A stretch of DNA of 64,000 nt from Prolixibacter bellariivorans ATCC BAA-1284 (GCF_000621705.1 NZ_JHXO01000005.1:186001-250000); one strand, 5' to 3'. Positions 18,431 to 26,672 are shown, counted from the first letter of the stretch. Program-made: numbers and translations. The notes: a model not told the origin generated them from the letters alone.

Positions 18431-18588
18431 GGTGTCGAAAATTGAGGTAATGATTTTCACTGAATTCAAAAGTTGGAATATCAAATAGAAAGTTAATCCT
18501 GCAAAGAGGATGAACTATTCACAAACTGTTTTAAAACACGCAGATTATTTACTCCGGACGTCAATAGAGGGAAAAGCAGATTTCTGTC

Positions 18589-19245
18589 TTACAGTTGAAT
18601 AATTTCATTTTTGATGGCGTATTTCACCAGCTCGACTGTTGATTTCATTTCCAGTTTGGACAGAATGTTGCTTTTGTGTGTATCGACGGTTCGGATGCTA
18701 ATGCACAACTCTTCAGCTATTTCCTTGTTCATCATTCCTTCGGAAACGCATTTGATGATTTCCAGCTCCCTGGGAGTTAGCTGGTGATGCTGTTCAGTCT
18801 TCTTTGCGTCTGATTTTGTTTGTTTCAGATAACCCTTGGCAATGGTTTGGGAAACATCGTTGGTGAAATATTCGTCACCGGCATTCAATGTGCGAATAGC
18901 TTTCAACAGTTCATCACAGCCTACATCTTTGGGCAGGTATCCCGAAGCACCGGCTTTGATGGCGTTCATAACGAATTCCTCATTGGTATGCATCGACAAC
19001 ATCAGCACCCGAACATATGGATACTTGGCCGTTAACACACGGGTCGCCTCAATTCCTGAAAGGTCAGGCATCGTAATGTCGGTGATGATGACGTTGGGAA
19101 TGGTATGATGAAGCAACTTGATGAGTTCCTCTCCGGTGGATGCTTCCCCGATAATCTGGATATCGGGTTCTTCGCTGAGCAACGACTTAATGCCGTCACG
19201 AAACATCTGATGATCGTCTGCTAAAATGACCTGAATCTTTTTCAT
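18589..19245 (-). CDS. NarL/FixJ family response regulator
   Basis: This 218-residue protein has a receiver domain at about 1-120 with acidic pocket ADD (residues 9-11) and phospho-acceptor Asp56 in ITDITMPDLSG. A LuxR-type DNA-binding domain spans about 150-215 (LTPRELEIIKCVSEGMMNKEIAEELCISIRTVDTHKSNIL is the region; the core is NKEIAEELCISIRTVDTHK). Its start overlaps the histidine kinase stop by 4 bp, so it is the kinase's cognate output. The kinase and regulator lie upstream of and co-oriented with the porin-amt operon, suggesting but not proving control of nitrogen uptake. Confidence 0.95.
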   Translation of the reverse strand: MKKIQVILADDHQMFRDGIKSLLSEEPDIQIIGEASTGEELIKLLHHTIPNVIITDITMPDLSGIEATRVLTAKYPYVRVLMLSMHTNEEFVMNAIKAGASGYLPKDVGCDELLKAIRTLNAGDEYFTNDVSQTIAKGYLKQTKSDAKKTEQHHQLTPRELEIIKCVSEGMMNKEIAEELCISIRTVDTHKSNILSKLEMKSTVELVKYAIKNEIIQL

Positions 19246-20993
19246 AATAAACTACTTGGAACTGTAACTATAATACGGCAACCTTTTCCTTCTTCGTTTT
19301 TACCCATCGTTAATTTGCCCCCAATGAGACTGGCTCGCTCTTTCATGTTGGGTATTCCGTTTCCCCAATGAATATTTTCGTCCAATCCCTTCCCGTCATC
19401 TGATATTTCGAGCACGAGTTCGTACTCGGTTTCCTGAAAATGAACTTCAATGTGGGTTGCTCCGGCATATTTAATGGCGTTGTTGAGGGCTTCCTGAGCA
19501 ATCCGGTAGAGATAGGTGTCGGCTCTTTGGTTGTATTTCTCTTTGGTATTTTCTCTACGGAAGGTTACTTCTGCCGGTGTGTTTTTATCGATTTCCGATA
19601 CCAGATTTCGGAGTGCTGTGATTAATCCGAATTCATTTAAAACGGCCGGCATAAGGTCATTAGAGATGTTTCTCACTTCCTGAATGGTGGATGAGAACAG
19701 CGTCTGGGTTTCCTGAATAATGTCACGCGACTTCATGAAGTTGGTGTGCAAGGCTCTTTCCAGTTTCATCTTGATGGCCAGCATCATCTGCCCCAAACTG
19801 TCGTGTAATTCGCGGGAAAGCCTTTGCCGTTCCATTTCCTGCCCGTCAATCATCGATGACAAACGCAACATCCTTTCTGTTTCGAGCCTCTCTGTCTGCT
19901 CCTTTAGTTGCATAGTCATTTGGTTGAAAGATGTAATCAACGCCCCAATTTCATCTTCACGCGCCTCCTGAATGGTTTCGCCGAAAATTCCCTGCGAAAC
20001 CTTTTCGGTTTCCAGCTTGAGCTTTTTAATGGGAGCAGCTATCATATTGGCCAACACCGCAACAATACTTACCAGAAAGAGGGCGATCAGTACACTTAGG
20101 TAAATGATGTTGTTGCGAATGTTGGTAATCGGAATCATCGCTTCCTGCACATCTATTTCTGCCAGAATGACCCAGTCTAATCCTTCAATATTGACTTTTG
20201 AAAAAGAGCTAAAAACAGGAATATTGCGGTAATCCCGGATTTTTTTCGTACCGGTTTTGTTTCGGAAGGCTTCCTCTACACCCACCGTTTTAACCGATAT
20301 ATTATAAGGAGCATCTTTCTTAAAACGGGAATTGCTCCGCATCAGATAATCTTTCCCAACTAGGTATGTTTCACCCGTTTTTCCCAATCCATTGTACGGA
20401 TTGTTCTCGAACATGATGTTGTTAATTGAGGCAGCACTGACTTCGAGTAAGAGAATGCCAGGTTGGTGGTTTATCTGGTAAGGCGTACAAACCAGTACGG
20501 ATGAAAAATGATGGTTTAACCCGGGGTGAAGCTCGGTGATAAATGGTGTGGTTTGGTTTTTATGAATCTTAAAGAAATGAATCAATGCCTGGTTGGGAGT
20601 CGATTGCGATTCAATGGGATGTTGAGAGTCTTTGGAATAATCTAATGTAATCAGACTCGAATCGGAGTTCATCAGCATCAGGTGAGTGTAACTCTTGCTT
20701 GCCTGCAAGTAGCCATTCAGATATTTAAGAAAATTTTTGTCCTTTGTGATTGAGGAACTTTGATTCTCGGTAGAGAATAAACCGGCAATGGACGAGATAT
20801 CGTTGATACGTTGATTGAAGAAACCTTTGAGCCGGTTCTGTTTTTCGGTACGAAGCGAGATCAATTGTTCAAAGGTACGGTCGATTAGCGCCTTTCGGGC
20901 TTTGTCGTAGGAGTATAAACCAACGATTGCTGTAGAGATTAAACTGAGCAGCAGAAAGTAAACAATGAGTTTTTTAGCAATCGACTTTTTCAT
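19242..20993 (-). CDS. NarX-type membrane sensor histidine kinase
   Basis: This 583-residue protein is counted from ATG at 20993 (MKKSIAKKLIVYF); a TTG six codons earlier is less likely. Layout: TM1 at about 8-28, a periplasmic sensor domain at about 30-275 that looks like a CACHE domain, TM2 near 280-300, a HAMP linker (AAPIKKLKLETEKVSQGIF), a HisKA_3 dimerisation domain with ELHDSLGQ (His397), then an HATPase domain with NALNNAIKYAGATH-like N box and DDGKGLDENIHWGNGIPNM. It autophosphorylates and passes the phosphate to the overlapping NarL-type regulator. The ligand cannot be read from the sequence. Confidence 0.93.
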   Translation of the reverse strand: MKKSIAKKLIVYFLLLSLISTAIVGLYSYDKARKALIDRTFEQLISLRTEKQNRLKGFFNQRINDISSIAGLFSTENQSSSITKDKNFLKYLNGYLQASKSYTHLMLMNSDSSLITLDYSKDSQHPIESQSTPNQALIHFFKIHKNQTTPFITELHPGLNHHFSSVLVCTPYQINHQPGILLLEVSAASINNIMFENNPYNGLGKTGETYLVGKDYLMRSNSRFKKDAPYNISVKTVGVEEAFRNKTGTKKIRDYRNIPVFSSFSKVNIEGLDWVILAEIDVQEAMIPITNIRNNIIYLSVLIALFLVSIVAVLANMIAAPIKKLKLETEKVSQGIFGETIQEAREDEIGALITSFNQMTMQLKEQTERLETERMLRLSSMIDGQEMERQRLSRELHDSLGQMMLAIKMKLERALHTNFMKSRDIIQETQTLFSSTIQEVRNISNDLMPAVLNEFGLITALRNLVSEIDKNTPAEVTFRRENTKEKYNQRADTYLYRIAQEALNNAIKYAGATHIEVHFQETEYELVLEISDDGKGLDENIHWGNGIPNMKERASLIGGKLTMGKNEEGKGCRIIVTVPSSLL

Positions 20994-21177
20994 CCAAATA
21001 AATAAGGACAATATTAGTTGTTTGCGGATGAATAATTGCCTAAAAATGAATGCTTTTAGACATGAGAAGCTTTGTGGAAGAATGATTTATGTCAGGTTAG
21101 ATTTTGAACTGACAGACTTACAGTAGATTTGAAATCTGAGGTGAGATGAAAAGATTTTTTATTCAGATGAGAGTGAC

Positions 21178-22137
21178 TCACAAATCCAGCGGACTTCGGA
21201 CAGTGAACTTATTTTTATTCAATACCTGCCGGTATATCATTGTATTCCGAATGTCCTTGTGTCCAAGTAGTTTTTGAACTGTTTCGATGCAATAGCCGTC
21301 TTCCAGCAGATGCGTGGCAAAACTGTGACGGAAGGTATAACACGAAACATGCTTGGTAATTCGGGTGTGACGAACGGCTTCTTTAACTGCTTTCTGCAGA
21401 TAGCTTTCGTTTAGGTGATGTTGGCGTAGTTTATCAGTTCCGTTTTCAGCAGTTGGTTTCCCGGATGGGAAAAGATATTGCCAATCCCATTCCATGGCAT
21501 ATTCCGGATGGGCTTCTTCGATATGGTCCGGAAGGGTAGCACCCGTGAAATCAGGTATCAACCTATTTTCTTCGAATTGAATACTTATTTTTTGAATTTG
21601 TCTGGACAATCGTGGAACGATCCGGTTGGGTAACAACGTCTTTCGTTCGGTTTCATCGTTGTCATTCCGGATGGTAATCTCTTCTTTTTCAATATGAATG
21701 TCACGAATACGTAAACTCAGGCATTCGTTTAGTTTGAGGCCACTACCATAAATTAAGGATGTCATGAGTTGATATTCACCCTGGAGATTGTCAAGAATTT
21801 CCTGCACTTCTTCACGACTTAGCACCACCGGTAGCCGTTTCCTGATTTTTGCATGTTTAAAGTTCAGGCTGGAAAGTGGAGTGTTCAATACTTTGTCGTA
21901 TAGAAAAACAAGTGCATTCATTGCCTGGTTGCGGGTCGAAGGCGACACATGGCGTTTTTCTGTCAGGTAGTTGAGGTATTCAGTTACCTCGCTATCGCCC
22001 ATTTCCTTCGGGTGTCGCTTGTTATTAAAGATAATAAACCGGTAAATCCAACCTACATAACTTTTCTCAGTACTGTTGCTAAAACGGTTGGCCTGGATGA
22101 CATCCCTGATTTCATTAAAAAGAATGGTTTGTTCCAT
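21178..22137 (-). CDS. Integron-integrase-like tyrosine recombinase with altered active site
   Basis: This 319-residue protein has a SAM-like N-terminal domain (about 8-90) and a catalytic domain. The segment HPEYAMEWDWQYLFPSGKP (210-228), KLRQHHLNESYLQKAVKEA and the ending VRSPLDL are characteristic of IntI integron integrases, including the extra patch absent from XerC/D. Usual catalytic residues are changed: Arg I is Lys135 (GSGLKLNECL), the beta-hairpin Lys region reads RNDND (about 157-161), and the His of HxxR is Tyr267 (YTFR). Arg270, His293 and Tyr302 remain. The codons at 135 and 267 are each one transition away from the usual residue. No convincing attC sites or cassette array were found nearby. 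The protein may be inactive or act differently. Confidence 0.85.
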   Translation of the reverse strand: MEQTILFNEIRDVIQANRFSNSTEKSYVGWIYRFIIFNNKRHPKEMGDSEVTEYLNYLTEKRHVSPSTRNQAMNALVFLYDKVLNTPLSSLNFKHAKIRKRLPVVLSREEVQEILDNLQGEYQLMTSLIYGSGLKLNECLSLRIRDIHIEKEEITIRNDNDETERKTLLPNRIVPRLSRQIQKISIQFEENRLIPDFTGATLPDHIEEAHPEYAMEWDWQYLFPSGKPTAENGTDKLRQHHLNESYLQKAVKEAVRHTRITKHVSCYTFRHSFATHLLEDGYCIETVQKLLGHKDIRNTMIYRQVLNKNKFTVRSPLDL

Positions 22138-22605
22138 TTTGGGATAATCATTTAATGCATATTACTACAAATCTAAGCTATTATCTCTCAAAAAGCTATG
22201 TTCTGACGGTATATCTCGTACTATGCTTTTTGTATATCCTGTTGATGCCCTGTGTAATGTGTTGTAAATTTAGTGATGCGGTCGTGAAAGATAATAAACC
22301 GAAGCAAAGAGGTAGTTTTTATGAGCTTCGCCTGCTCAATGTACCAACGACCGTACTTGTTTCTTTTTTATAGCGTGACAAACTAAAAAATCGTCGAACT
22401 CTCCCCAAGATGCATCCACTTCATCTCGTCCTTGTTGTGGCAAAACATTGTGAAAAATCTTCCTACCGGGAAATATGAAACGGTAAGGAGATGTTGACAA
22501 CAAAGACATTTATTCCAACAGATGTTGATGCGATTGCATACGATACCGCAATTAGTAAAAAGCTACATCTGGTATGATAATCACTAAAAGGAAGGAGTTT
22601 GGATC
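22138..22605. other. Structured non-coding gap between the integrase and the next gene
   Basis: No gene is supported in these 468 bp. The segment 22279-22353 can fold as nested arms: CGGTCGT pairs perfectly with ACGACCG (75 nt overall), enclosing CGAAGC paired with GCTTCG. A 15-nt direct repeat, AAAGATAATAAACCG, occurs at 22287-22301 and inside the integrase gene at 22027-22041. Size and nesting recall attC-type recombination sites, but the canonical RYYYAAC/GTTRRRY boxes are absent. It could be a recombination site, a structured RNA or a relic. Confidence 0.4.
22168..22175 (-). promoter_or_regulatory. Bacteroidota -7 box (TAGATTTG) for the integrase gene
   Basis: TAGATTTG matches TAnnTTTG exactly and lies about 31 bp upstream of the integrase ATG. 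No TTG box at the expected 19-bp spacing was seen. Confidence 0.4.
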
Positions 22606-22911
22606 ATGCGTATGTTAATGATTGTCCGGATGCCGCACAAGAATTTTAATGCGTCAGTTGGCGACGGAAGTGTGGAAAAGAAAATGAAAAGCATTTTGGA
22701 AGCGACGAAACCCGAAGCTGTTTATTTCACTGAATTGGAAGGCCTGCGGGCCGCTGTTATTCTGGTTAACCTGGAAAAACCATCTATGATTCCATCGTTG
22801 TCAGAACCCTGGTTCCTGGCATTTGAAGCCAATGTAGAGTTTCATGTGGTAATGGGACCTGATGAACTGGGACAAGCCGGATTGGATAAACTGGGTGCCC
22901 GCTGGGCTTAG
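22606..22911 (+). CDS. Small protein, probable dimeric alpha/beta-barrel fold (101 aa)
   Basis: The start is well supported by GGAAGGAG 9 nt before the ATG. The protein has no signal peptide. MRMLMIVRMPHKNFNASV, then KSILEATKPEAVYFTELEG and FEANVEFHVVMGPDELGQAG, resembles small uncharacterised proteins, sometimes annotated as pantothenate-synthetase-like, with a ferredoxin-like barrel fold in which two chains pair. Function is unknown. It precedes a secreted protein that appears to carry two similar folds, and the two may be co-transcribed (68-bp gap). It lies beside the integrase and could once have been cassette-borne, but no recombination site supports that. Confidence 0.75.
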   Translation: MRMLMIVRMPHKNFNASVGDGSVEKKMKSILEATKPEAVYFTELEGLRAAVILVNLEKPSMIPSLSEPWFLAFEANVEFHVVMGPDELGQAGLDKLGARWA

Positions 22912-22979
22912 AGGTCTAACCAACATTATTCCGGAATATAAAAAATTCAATTTGAATAAATTAACTTAAAAAAAGTACT

Positions 22980-23747
22980 ATGAAAAAGAGAACACTGCTA
23001 ATTGGTTTGATGGTCGTTTTTATGTTCGGCCTTACTGGAAATGACTTGTTTGCTCAGTCGAAGAATTTGGCTAAGGTATATTTCATAAAAGTAAAGAATG
23101 GTGAGAGTGGGGCATTTCAAACTGCCTTGAAGCAACATGCTCAATGGAGGATGGAAAATGGTGATCCCTGGAGCTGGAATGTTTATGAGGTGGTAAATGG
23201 TAAAAACATGGGAGATTTCATCATCCGTTCGGGCGGACATAGCTGGGCTGATTTTGACAGTTATCAGGATTTTAATGCAAAAGGCTCAGCTGAGTTTGGA
23301 AAGAATGTGAGCCCGTACATAGCCAAAATTACGAGCACGATATCAGCCAACGACACAACGCTTGTGAACTGGTATCCCAATAATAATGATGTGAATCTTG
23401 TTCAGGTATATATGTACAAACTAAAGCCAGGGCATGGAGCGGATTTCTATAAGGCCATCAGTGAATACGGTAAAGCCATAAAGAAGGAGAACCGGAAGGA
23501 TTACTATGGAGTAATCTGGACTGTTAACGGAGGAGCTTCGGAGCTAATTGCTGAACTGGTTTTTCCCTATAAAAACTGGGCAGAAATGGAAGGCCCCAAA
23601 GAAAAGTGGAGAGATTTTACCAAACGTGTTTTGGGAGAGGAAAAGGCAAAAAAGGTGAGTGAGGAATTCATGAATAGTTATTCAGATGTTCATGGATTTA
23701 TTGTGCATCGTCGAAAAGATTTATCGGTTACCAAGAAGGGTATGTAA
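22980..23747 (+). CDS. Secreted protein with two internal repeats, unknown function
   Basis: This 255-residue protein has a Sec signal peptide (MKKRTLLIGLMVVFMFGLTG) ending near LFAQS. The mature part holds two related halves: NLAKVYFIKVKNGESGAFQT (about 29-110) and NLVQVYMYKLKPGHGADFYK (about 139-235), each followed by a WxWNVYEVVNG- or YGVIWTVNGG-type strand and an acidic/aromatic helix (SWADFDSYQDF; NWAEMEGPKEKW). This pattern fits two tandem dimeric alpha/beta-barrel domains folding on each other. I do not recognise a named family. It is probably periplasmic. A strong terminator follows. Confidence 0.78.
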   Translation: MKKRTLLIGLMVVFMFGLTGNDLFAQSKNLAKVYFIKVKNGESGAFQTALKQHAQWRMENGDPWSWNVYEVVNGKNMGDFIIRSGGHSWADFDSYQDFNAKGSAEFGKNVSPYIAKITSTISANDTTLVNWYPNNNDVNLVQVYMYKLKPGHGADFYKAISEYGKAIKKENRKDYYGVIWTVNGGASELIAELVFPYKNWAEMEGPKEKWRDFTKRVLGEEKAKKVSEEFMNSYSDVHGFIVHRRKDLSVTKKGM

Positions 23748-23794
23748 GCACAAAAGACTTCAAACCTCAGATGTGTAGTTGAATCGTTGAATTC

Positions 23795-23831
23795 AGGGCA
23801 GTACATTTTACGTACTGTCCTGTTTTCTTTT
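23795..23831 (+). terminator. Rho-independent terminator after the secreted repeat protein
   Basis: AGGGCAGTAC pairs with GTACTGTCCT (one G-T pair), followed by GTTTTCTTTTT. It ends right at the stop of the convergent hydrolase gene. Confidence 0.85.
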
Positions 23832-24548
23832 TCAGGCAAAAACTTCCTCAAAAAAGTCGCTCATGCCTTTCCATGCACGATTGCTCGATGCGGGCTGATA
23901 AAAGACTCCTCTTTCGGGGGCGTTGGCTTTCGGATTGGTGAACGCATGTCCGGTATGACCAAAGGCGTGCATCTGCCAGTCGGCTTTTCTTTCGGTCATT
24001 TCATGGGCGAACTCCACAAACATTTCGGGTTTAGCCATCGGATCGTCCCAGCCATGCATAACCAGAATAGAAGCTTTTATTGACTTCTCTTCCGGAAGAC
24101 CGGGTTTATCGAACATCCCGTGAAAACTAACAACGCCTCGCACATCGGCGCCTGAGCGGGCCAAGTCGAGCACGCATTTTCCACCAAAGCAAAAGCCGAT
24201 GGCTCCTGTTTTCGATGCGTCAACTTCCGGATGTTTTCGAAGAGTATCCAGTGATAGTTCCATGCGTTTCAGCAACAAGGCGCGGTCGTTGTTGAATTCG
24301 GACATTAGCTTCGCAGCTTCTTCCAGATTGGAAGCCCGGCGCCCTTTCCCGTAAATGTCGATGGCCATTCCTACATAACCGAGTTTTGCCAACTCGACCG
24401 ATTTACCGGTTTCAAAATCTGACTGGCCACCAAAGGCGTGAGCAATAAGAATGCCCGGTTTTTTCCCGTTAAGGGAATCGTCCCAACTAATTTTGCCTTC
24501 AAAAGTTTGTTCTGAATCAGTGTAAGTGATGGTTTCCGTACGTATCAT
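23832..24548 (-). CDS. Dienelactone hydrolase family protein
   Basis: This 238-residue alpha/beta hydrolase is cytoplasmic (no signal peptide). The catalytic triad follows the dienelactone hydrolase pattern: Cys120 in GFCFGGK, Asp169 in MHGWDDPM and His201 in GHTGHAFTNP. LIAHAFGGQSDFE near residue 35 supplies the oxyanion region. Such enzymes hydrolyse lactones or small esters, and many bacterial members have no known substrate. It is a single gene facing the terminator at 23795. Length is typical. Confidence 0.92.
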   Translation of the reverse strand: MIRTETITYTDSEQTFEGKISWDDSLNGKKPGILIAHAFGGQSDFETGKSVELAKLGYVGMAIDIYGKGRRASNLEEAAKLMSEFNNDRALLLKRMELSLDTLRKHPEVDASKTGAIGFCFGGKCVLDLARSGADVRGVVSFHGMFDKPGLPEEKSIKASILVMHGWDDPMAKPEMFVEFAHEMTERKADWQMHAFGHTGHAFTNPKANAPERGVFYQPASSNRAWKGMSDFFEEVFA

Positions 24549-24631
24549 ATAACTTCGTTTTATCAGGAGTAATCTTTCCTCATAACGAACAGTTGGTACG
24601 CAGAGTTTCGGAGAGGGGGTTAAAGAGTAAT

Positions 24632-24667
24632 AAAAAAAGACCAGCGAATTTAATATTCACTGGCCTT
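24632..24667 (-). terminator. Rho-independent terminator downstream of the 299-residue secreted protein gene
   Basis: Read on the minus strand, AAGGCCAGTGAAT pairs with ATTCGCTGGTCTT (13 bp, two G-T pairs) around a 5-nt loop, followed by a T-run. It lies about 52 bp past the stop at 24719. Confidence 0.88.
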
Positions 24668-24718
24668 TGTCCCTAGATAGAGGGTATAGTTGATAGTTAG
24701 GCAATTGGTTCTTACCCG

Positions 24719-25618
24719 TTATTTCGTCAATTGCTCCAGCATATCTTTAATGTTGCCGGGTGTCGACATGATTTTGGTAAAGGTTCCCATGGTCAGGTCA
24801 GGGAACGCGATGGCAATGCGGTACCGGCCGTGTAGCATCAGTACTTTGTTGCCGTCCACGAGCACTTCGTAAGGCAGAAAGGCGGTATGCTTCGGTTGGC
24901 TAATGTCGATCGTCGGAAGGAAATCGCTTTCGCCGTCTTCTCCCGAAAGGGCAAAGCCATACAGGGTCAAATCCTTGCCGGGAATCGTCACTTTGTATAC
25001 CTCTTTTACATTCGGTACGCCCTTGTTAACCGACGAATTGACTTTATTCAAAGCCGTCTGATAGTTGTCAAATTCACCCAGTTCCACGGTATCGTCGAAA
25101 CGAGGCATGCCCATCATGTAATGGTATTTGCGCAGGTTTTTTATCGCCAGGCCCTTTTCTGAGCCAAACGGTTTTCCCACGAAGGTGCCGGTGGCTTTCA
25201 TGGCATTTTCCAGGTGAGCCGTCAGGGCTGCGTAATCGGAAGCTACTTTGTCGTAATCATCGCGAAAATAGGCGTTTCCCCAATACACGGGATTGGTGTA
25301 AGTAACCAGCGTTTTTCCGTCCTCTTTTGTAATGGCTACGCGCAGGGTGGAGGCAAAGCCGGTGAGGCCGCCAACGGTTTCCACCGCTTTTTGCAATTCG
25401 GGCGAGGTAACCACTATCAACCATCGGTTGGCATCGGCGGCAGGTTCGTATTGTCCCACGATTTGAATGCCGTTTTCTTCCAGGTTCGAAGCAACTTTTC
25501 CTTTGAGGTCAGCTACGCTTTCAGTCGACTCCACCCCGAGGATGTAGGGTTTCAGGTTTTGGGCCACCGCCCATTGAAAAGACAAAAAGGTTAGCAGGAT
25601 GATTCCCGTAATTCTCAT
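24719..25618 (-). CDS. Secreted protein of unknown function (299 aa)
   Basis: A clear signal peptide (MRITGIILLTFLSFQWAVAQ) predicts export. The mature N-terminal half (ESVADLKGKVASNLEENGIQ, RWLIVVTSPELQKAVE, LRVAITKEDGKTLVTYTNP) loosely recalls DUF302-like domains, while KYHYMMGMPRFDDTVEL and HGRYRIAIAFPDLTMGTF in the second half are distinctive but not recognised. No catalytic motif or metal cluster is evident. It is monocistronic with its own terminator. Confidence applies to the gene, not to a function. Confidence 0.72.
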   Translation of the reverse strand: MRITGIILLTFLSFQWAVAQNLKPYILGVESTESVADLKGKVASNLEENGIQIVGQYEPAADANRWLIVVTSPELQKAVETVGGLTGFASTLRVAITKEDGKTLVTYTNPVYWGNAYFRDDYDKVASDYAALTAHLENAMKATGTFVGKPFGSEKGLAIKNLRKYHYMMGMPRFDDTVELGEFDNYQTALNKVNSSVNKGVPNVKEVYKVTIPGKDLTLYGFALSGEDGESDFLPTIDISQPKHTAFLPYEVLVDGNKVLMLHGRYRIAIAFPDLTMGTFTKIMSTPGNIKDMLEQLTK

Positions 25619-25761
25619 GATTGGTTTGATTTAAAGGTTATGATTTTAGTTATCCATGTAAAAATATATTTAACCTTTTAAATAGTTATGTGATTTCATC
25701 ATTACCCGCATGTGTTTGATAGCATGTGGGGACGTGATAAAGGCGGGAGCGGAAAGTAATG

Positions 25762-26349
25762 TCAGGCTTTCCGGAAGTTGGCAGTGTAATTCCGTTCGTT
25801 ACCGTGAATTTTGTCCAACTTGAATCCGGCATTTTCACAAAGCTCCTTGATTTCGGCGGTGCTCATTTTGTCCGGGTCGCCAGCTAATTCTGAAATGGAG
25901 AGGATGCCTCCCTTTTTCAGTATCCGGAGGAATTCTTTCTGGTAAGCTTCCTTGTTTTGCACTTCTCCGATAACGGTTACCAGGAATATGCGGTCGAAAT
26001 GGTTATCGGGAAAGGGGAACGTATGACCGTCGCACAACGAATACGATACGTTGGTGAGGCCGCGTTTGTCGACGCGCTTTTTAGCGTAATCGAGCATCTC
26101 CTGCTGAATGTCCGCCAGTACCAGTTGGCCCTGAGGAATGGCTTTCGCCACTTTCACACTAAAATAGCCCGGTCCGGGACCGACTTCCAGTACTTTGGAC
26201 GATTCATTCAGTTCGAGTCGTTTGATGAGCTGCCTGGGCGAGAGAAACATATTCCGCAAGGGAATGAGCAGGGTAAACGCCATCTCGTGTGGAAACACGC
26301 CTTTACCGGCCAATCTGCTGCTGATATCTTTTTTCTCTTTCTTGCTCAT
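25762..26349 (-). CDS. Class I SAM-dependent methyltransferase
   Basis: This 195-residue protein is counted from the ATG at 26349 (MSKKEKKDISS); a TTG 39 bp upstream is less likely. Motif I is KVLEVGPGPGYFSVKVA, motif II QLVLADIQQEMLDYA, then FPDNHFDRIFLVTVIGEV and ILKKGGILSISEL, the standard order for UbiE/Methyltransf_11-type enzymes. It has no membrane segment. The substrate is unknown. The upstream region is the 21-nt-phased repeat array described separately, which would lie in or before its leader. Confidence 0.9.
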   Translation of the reverse strand: MSKKEKKDISSRLAGKGVFPHEMAFTLLIPLRNMFLSPRQLIKRLELNESSKVLEVGPGPGYFSVKVAKAIPQGQLVLADIQQEMLDYAKKRVDKRGLTNVSYSLCDGHTFPFPDNHFDRIFLVTVIGEVQNKEAYQKEFLRILKKGGILSISELAGDPDKMSTAEIKELCENAGFKLDKIHGNERNYTANFRKA

Positions 26350-26420
26350 GAGCTGAATGTTCCGAAAATTCCGGGCCGAAAGGTACAAAATTTTGTTTGC
26401 AACATGTTAGCGTTGCTTCC

Positions 26421-26672
26421 AACACGTCTTGATGTTTTGGAAAAATCTCAAGGTATTATTTTAGAATGTCCTTATGAAATTTAAAAACATCAAGACTTTA
26501 TTTTTAAACGTCTTGACATTTAAGGGGAAACATCAAGACATTTTGGTAAAAACATCAAGAGATTTTATAATAATGTCTTGAGAAAAATAAAAAAGGTCTA
26601 GACTTTTTCTTAAAAGATAAAGACAAAATAAAAAAAGCTCAGGACCTTTTTGTTGTATGGTTCTGAGCTTTT
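26421..26672. repeat. 21-nt-phased degenerate repeat array with alternating unit orientation
   Basis: Starting at 26421, ten 21-nt units can be laid end to end. Each has a core related to ACATCAAGAC or its reverse complement at nearly the same offset, with AT-rich flanks. Cores begin at 26424 (reverse), 26444, 26465 (reverse), 26487, 26508 (reverse), 26530, 26552, 26573 (reverse) and 26595. Steps are 20-22 nt. The two arms of the terminator hairpin at 26635-26670 (GCTCAGGACC, GGTTCTGAGC) fall in the same register as further forward and reverse units. The stretch has stop codons in its frames and lies between the HU-like gene and the methyltransferase gene. The regular spacing of about two helical turns suggests a protein-DNA scaffold or repeated recombination. 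Confidence 0.7.
26625..26670 (-). terminator. Rho-independent terminator of the HU-like gene
   Basis: On the minus strand, AAGCTCAGAACC pairs with GGTCCTGAGCTT (12 bp) and is followed by TTTTTATTTT. It lies about 40 bp after the stop at 26711. Confidence 0.9.

Noticed and set aside
22155-22373. A 72-codon plus-strand frame beside the integrase.
   Set aside because: Cys/Leu/Tyr-rich composition, no ribosome binding site, and it crosses the predicted hairpin region.
22201-22380. A partial duplication of the integrase N-terminus, suggested by RFIIFHD on the minus strand at the 15-nt repeat.
   Set aside because: Similarity stops immediately on both sides of the 15-nt repeat, so a gene duplication is not supported; the repeat itself is reported.
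22491-22577. A 29-codon frame (MLTTKTFIPTDVDAIAYD...) before the 101-residue gene.
   Set aside because: Too short to judge, its AAGGAG is directly against the ATG, and no family resemblance was seen.
22914-22920. GTCTAAC right after the stop of the 101-residue gene matches the attC R'' box (RYYYAAC).
   Set aside because: No GTTRRRY partner or L boxes lie within 140 bp, and a 7-mer this degenerate is expected by chance about once per kilobase per strand. No cassette array is supported.
25704-25730. Hairpin CCCGCATG/CATGTGGG after the methyltransferase gene as an intrinsic terminator.
   Set aside because: No T-run follows on either strand.
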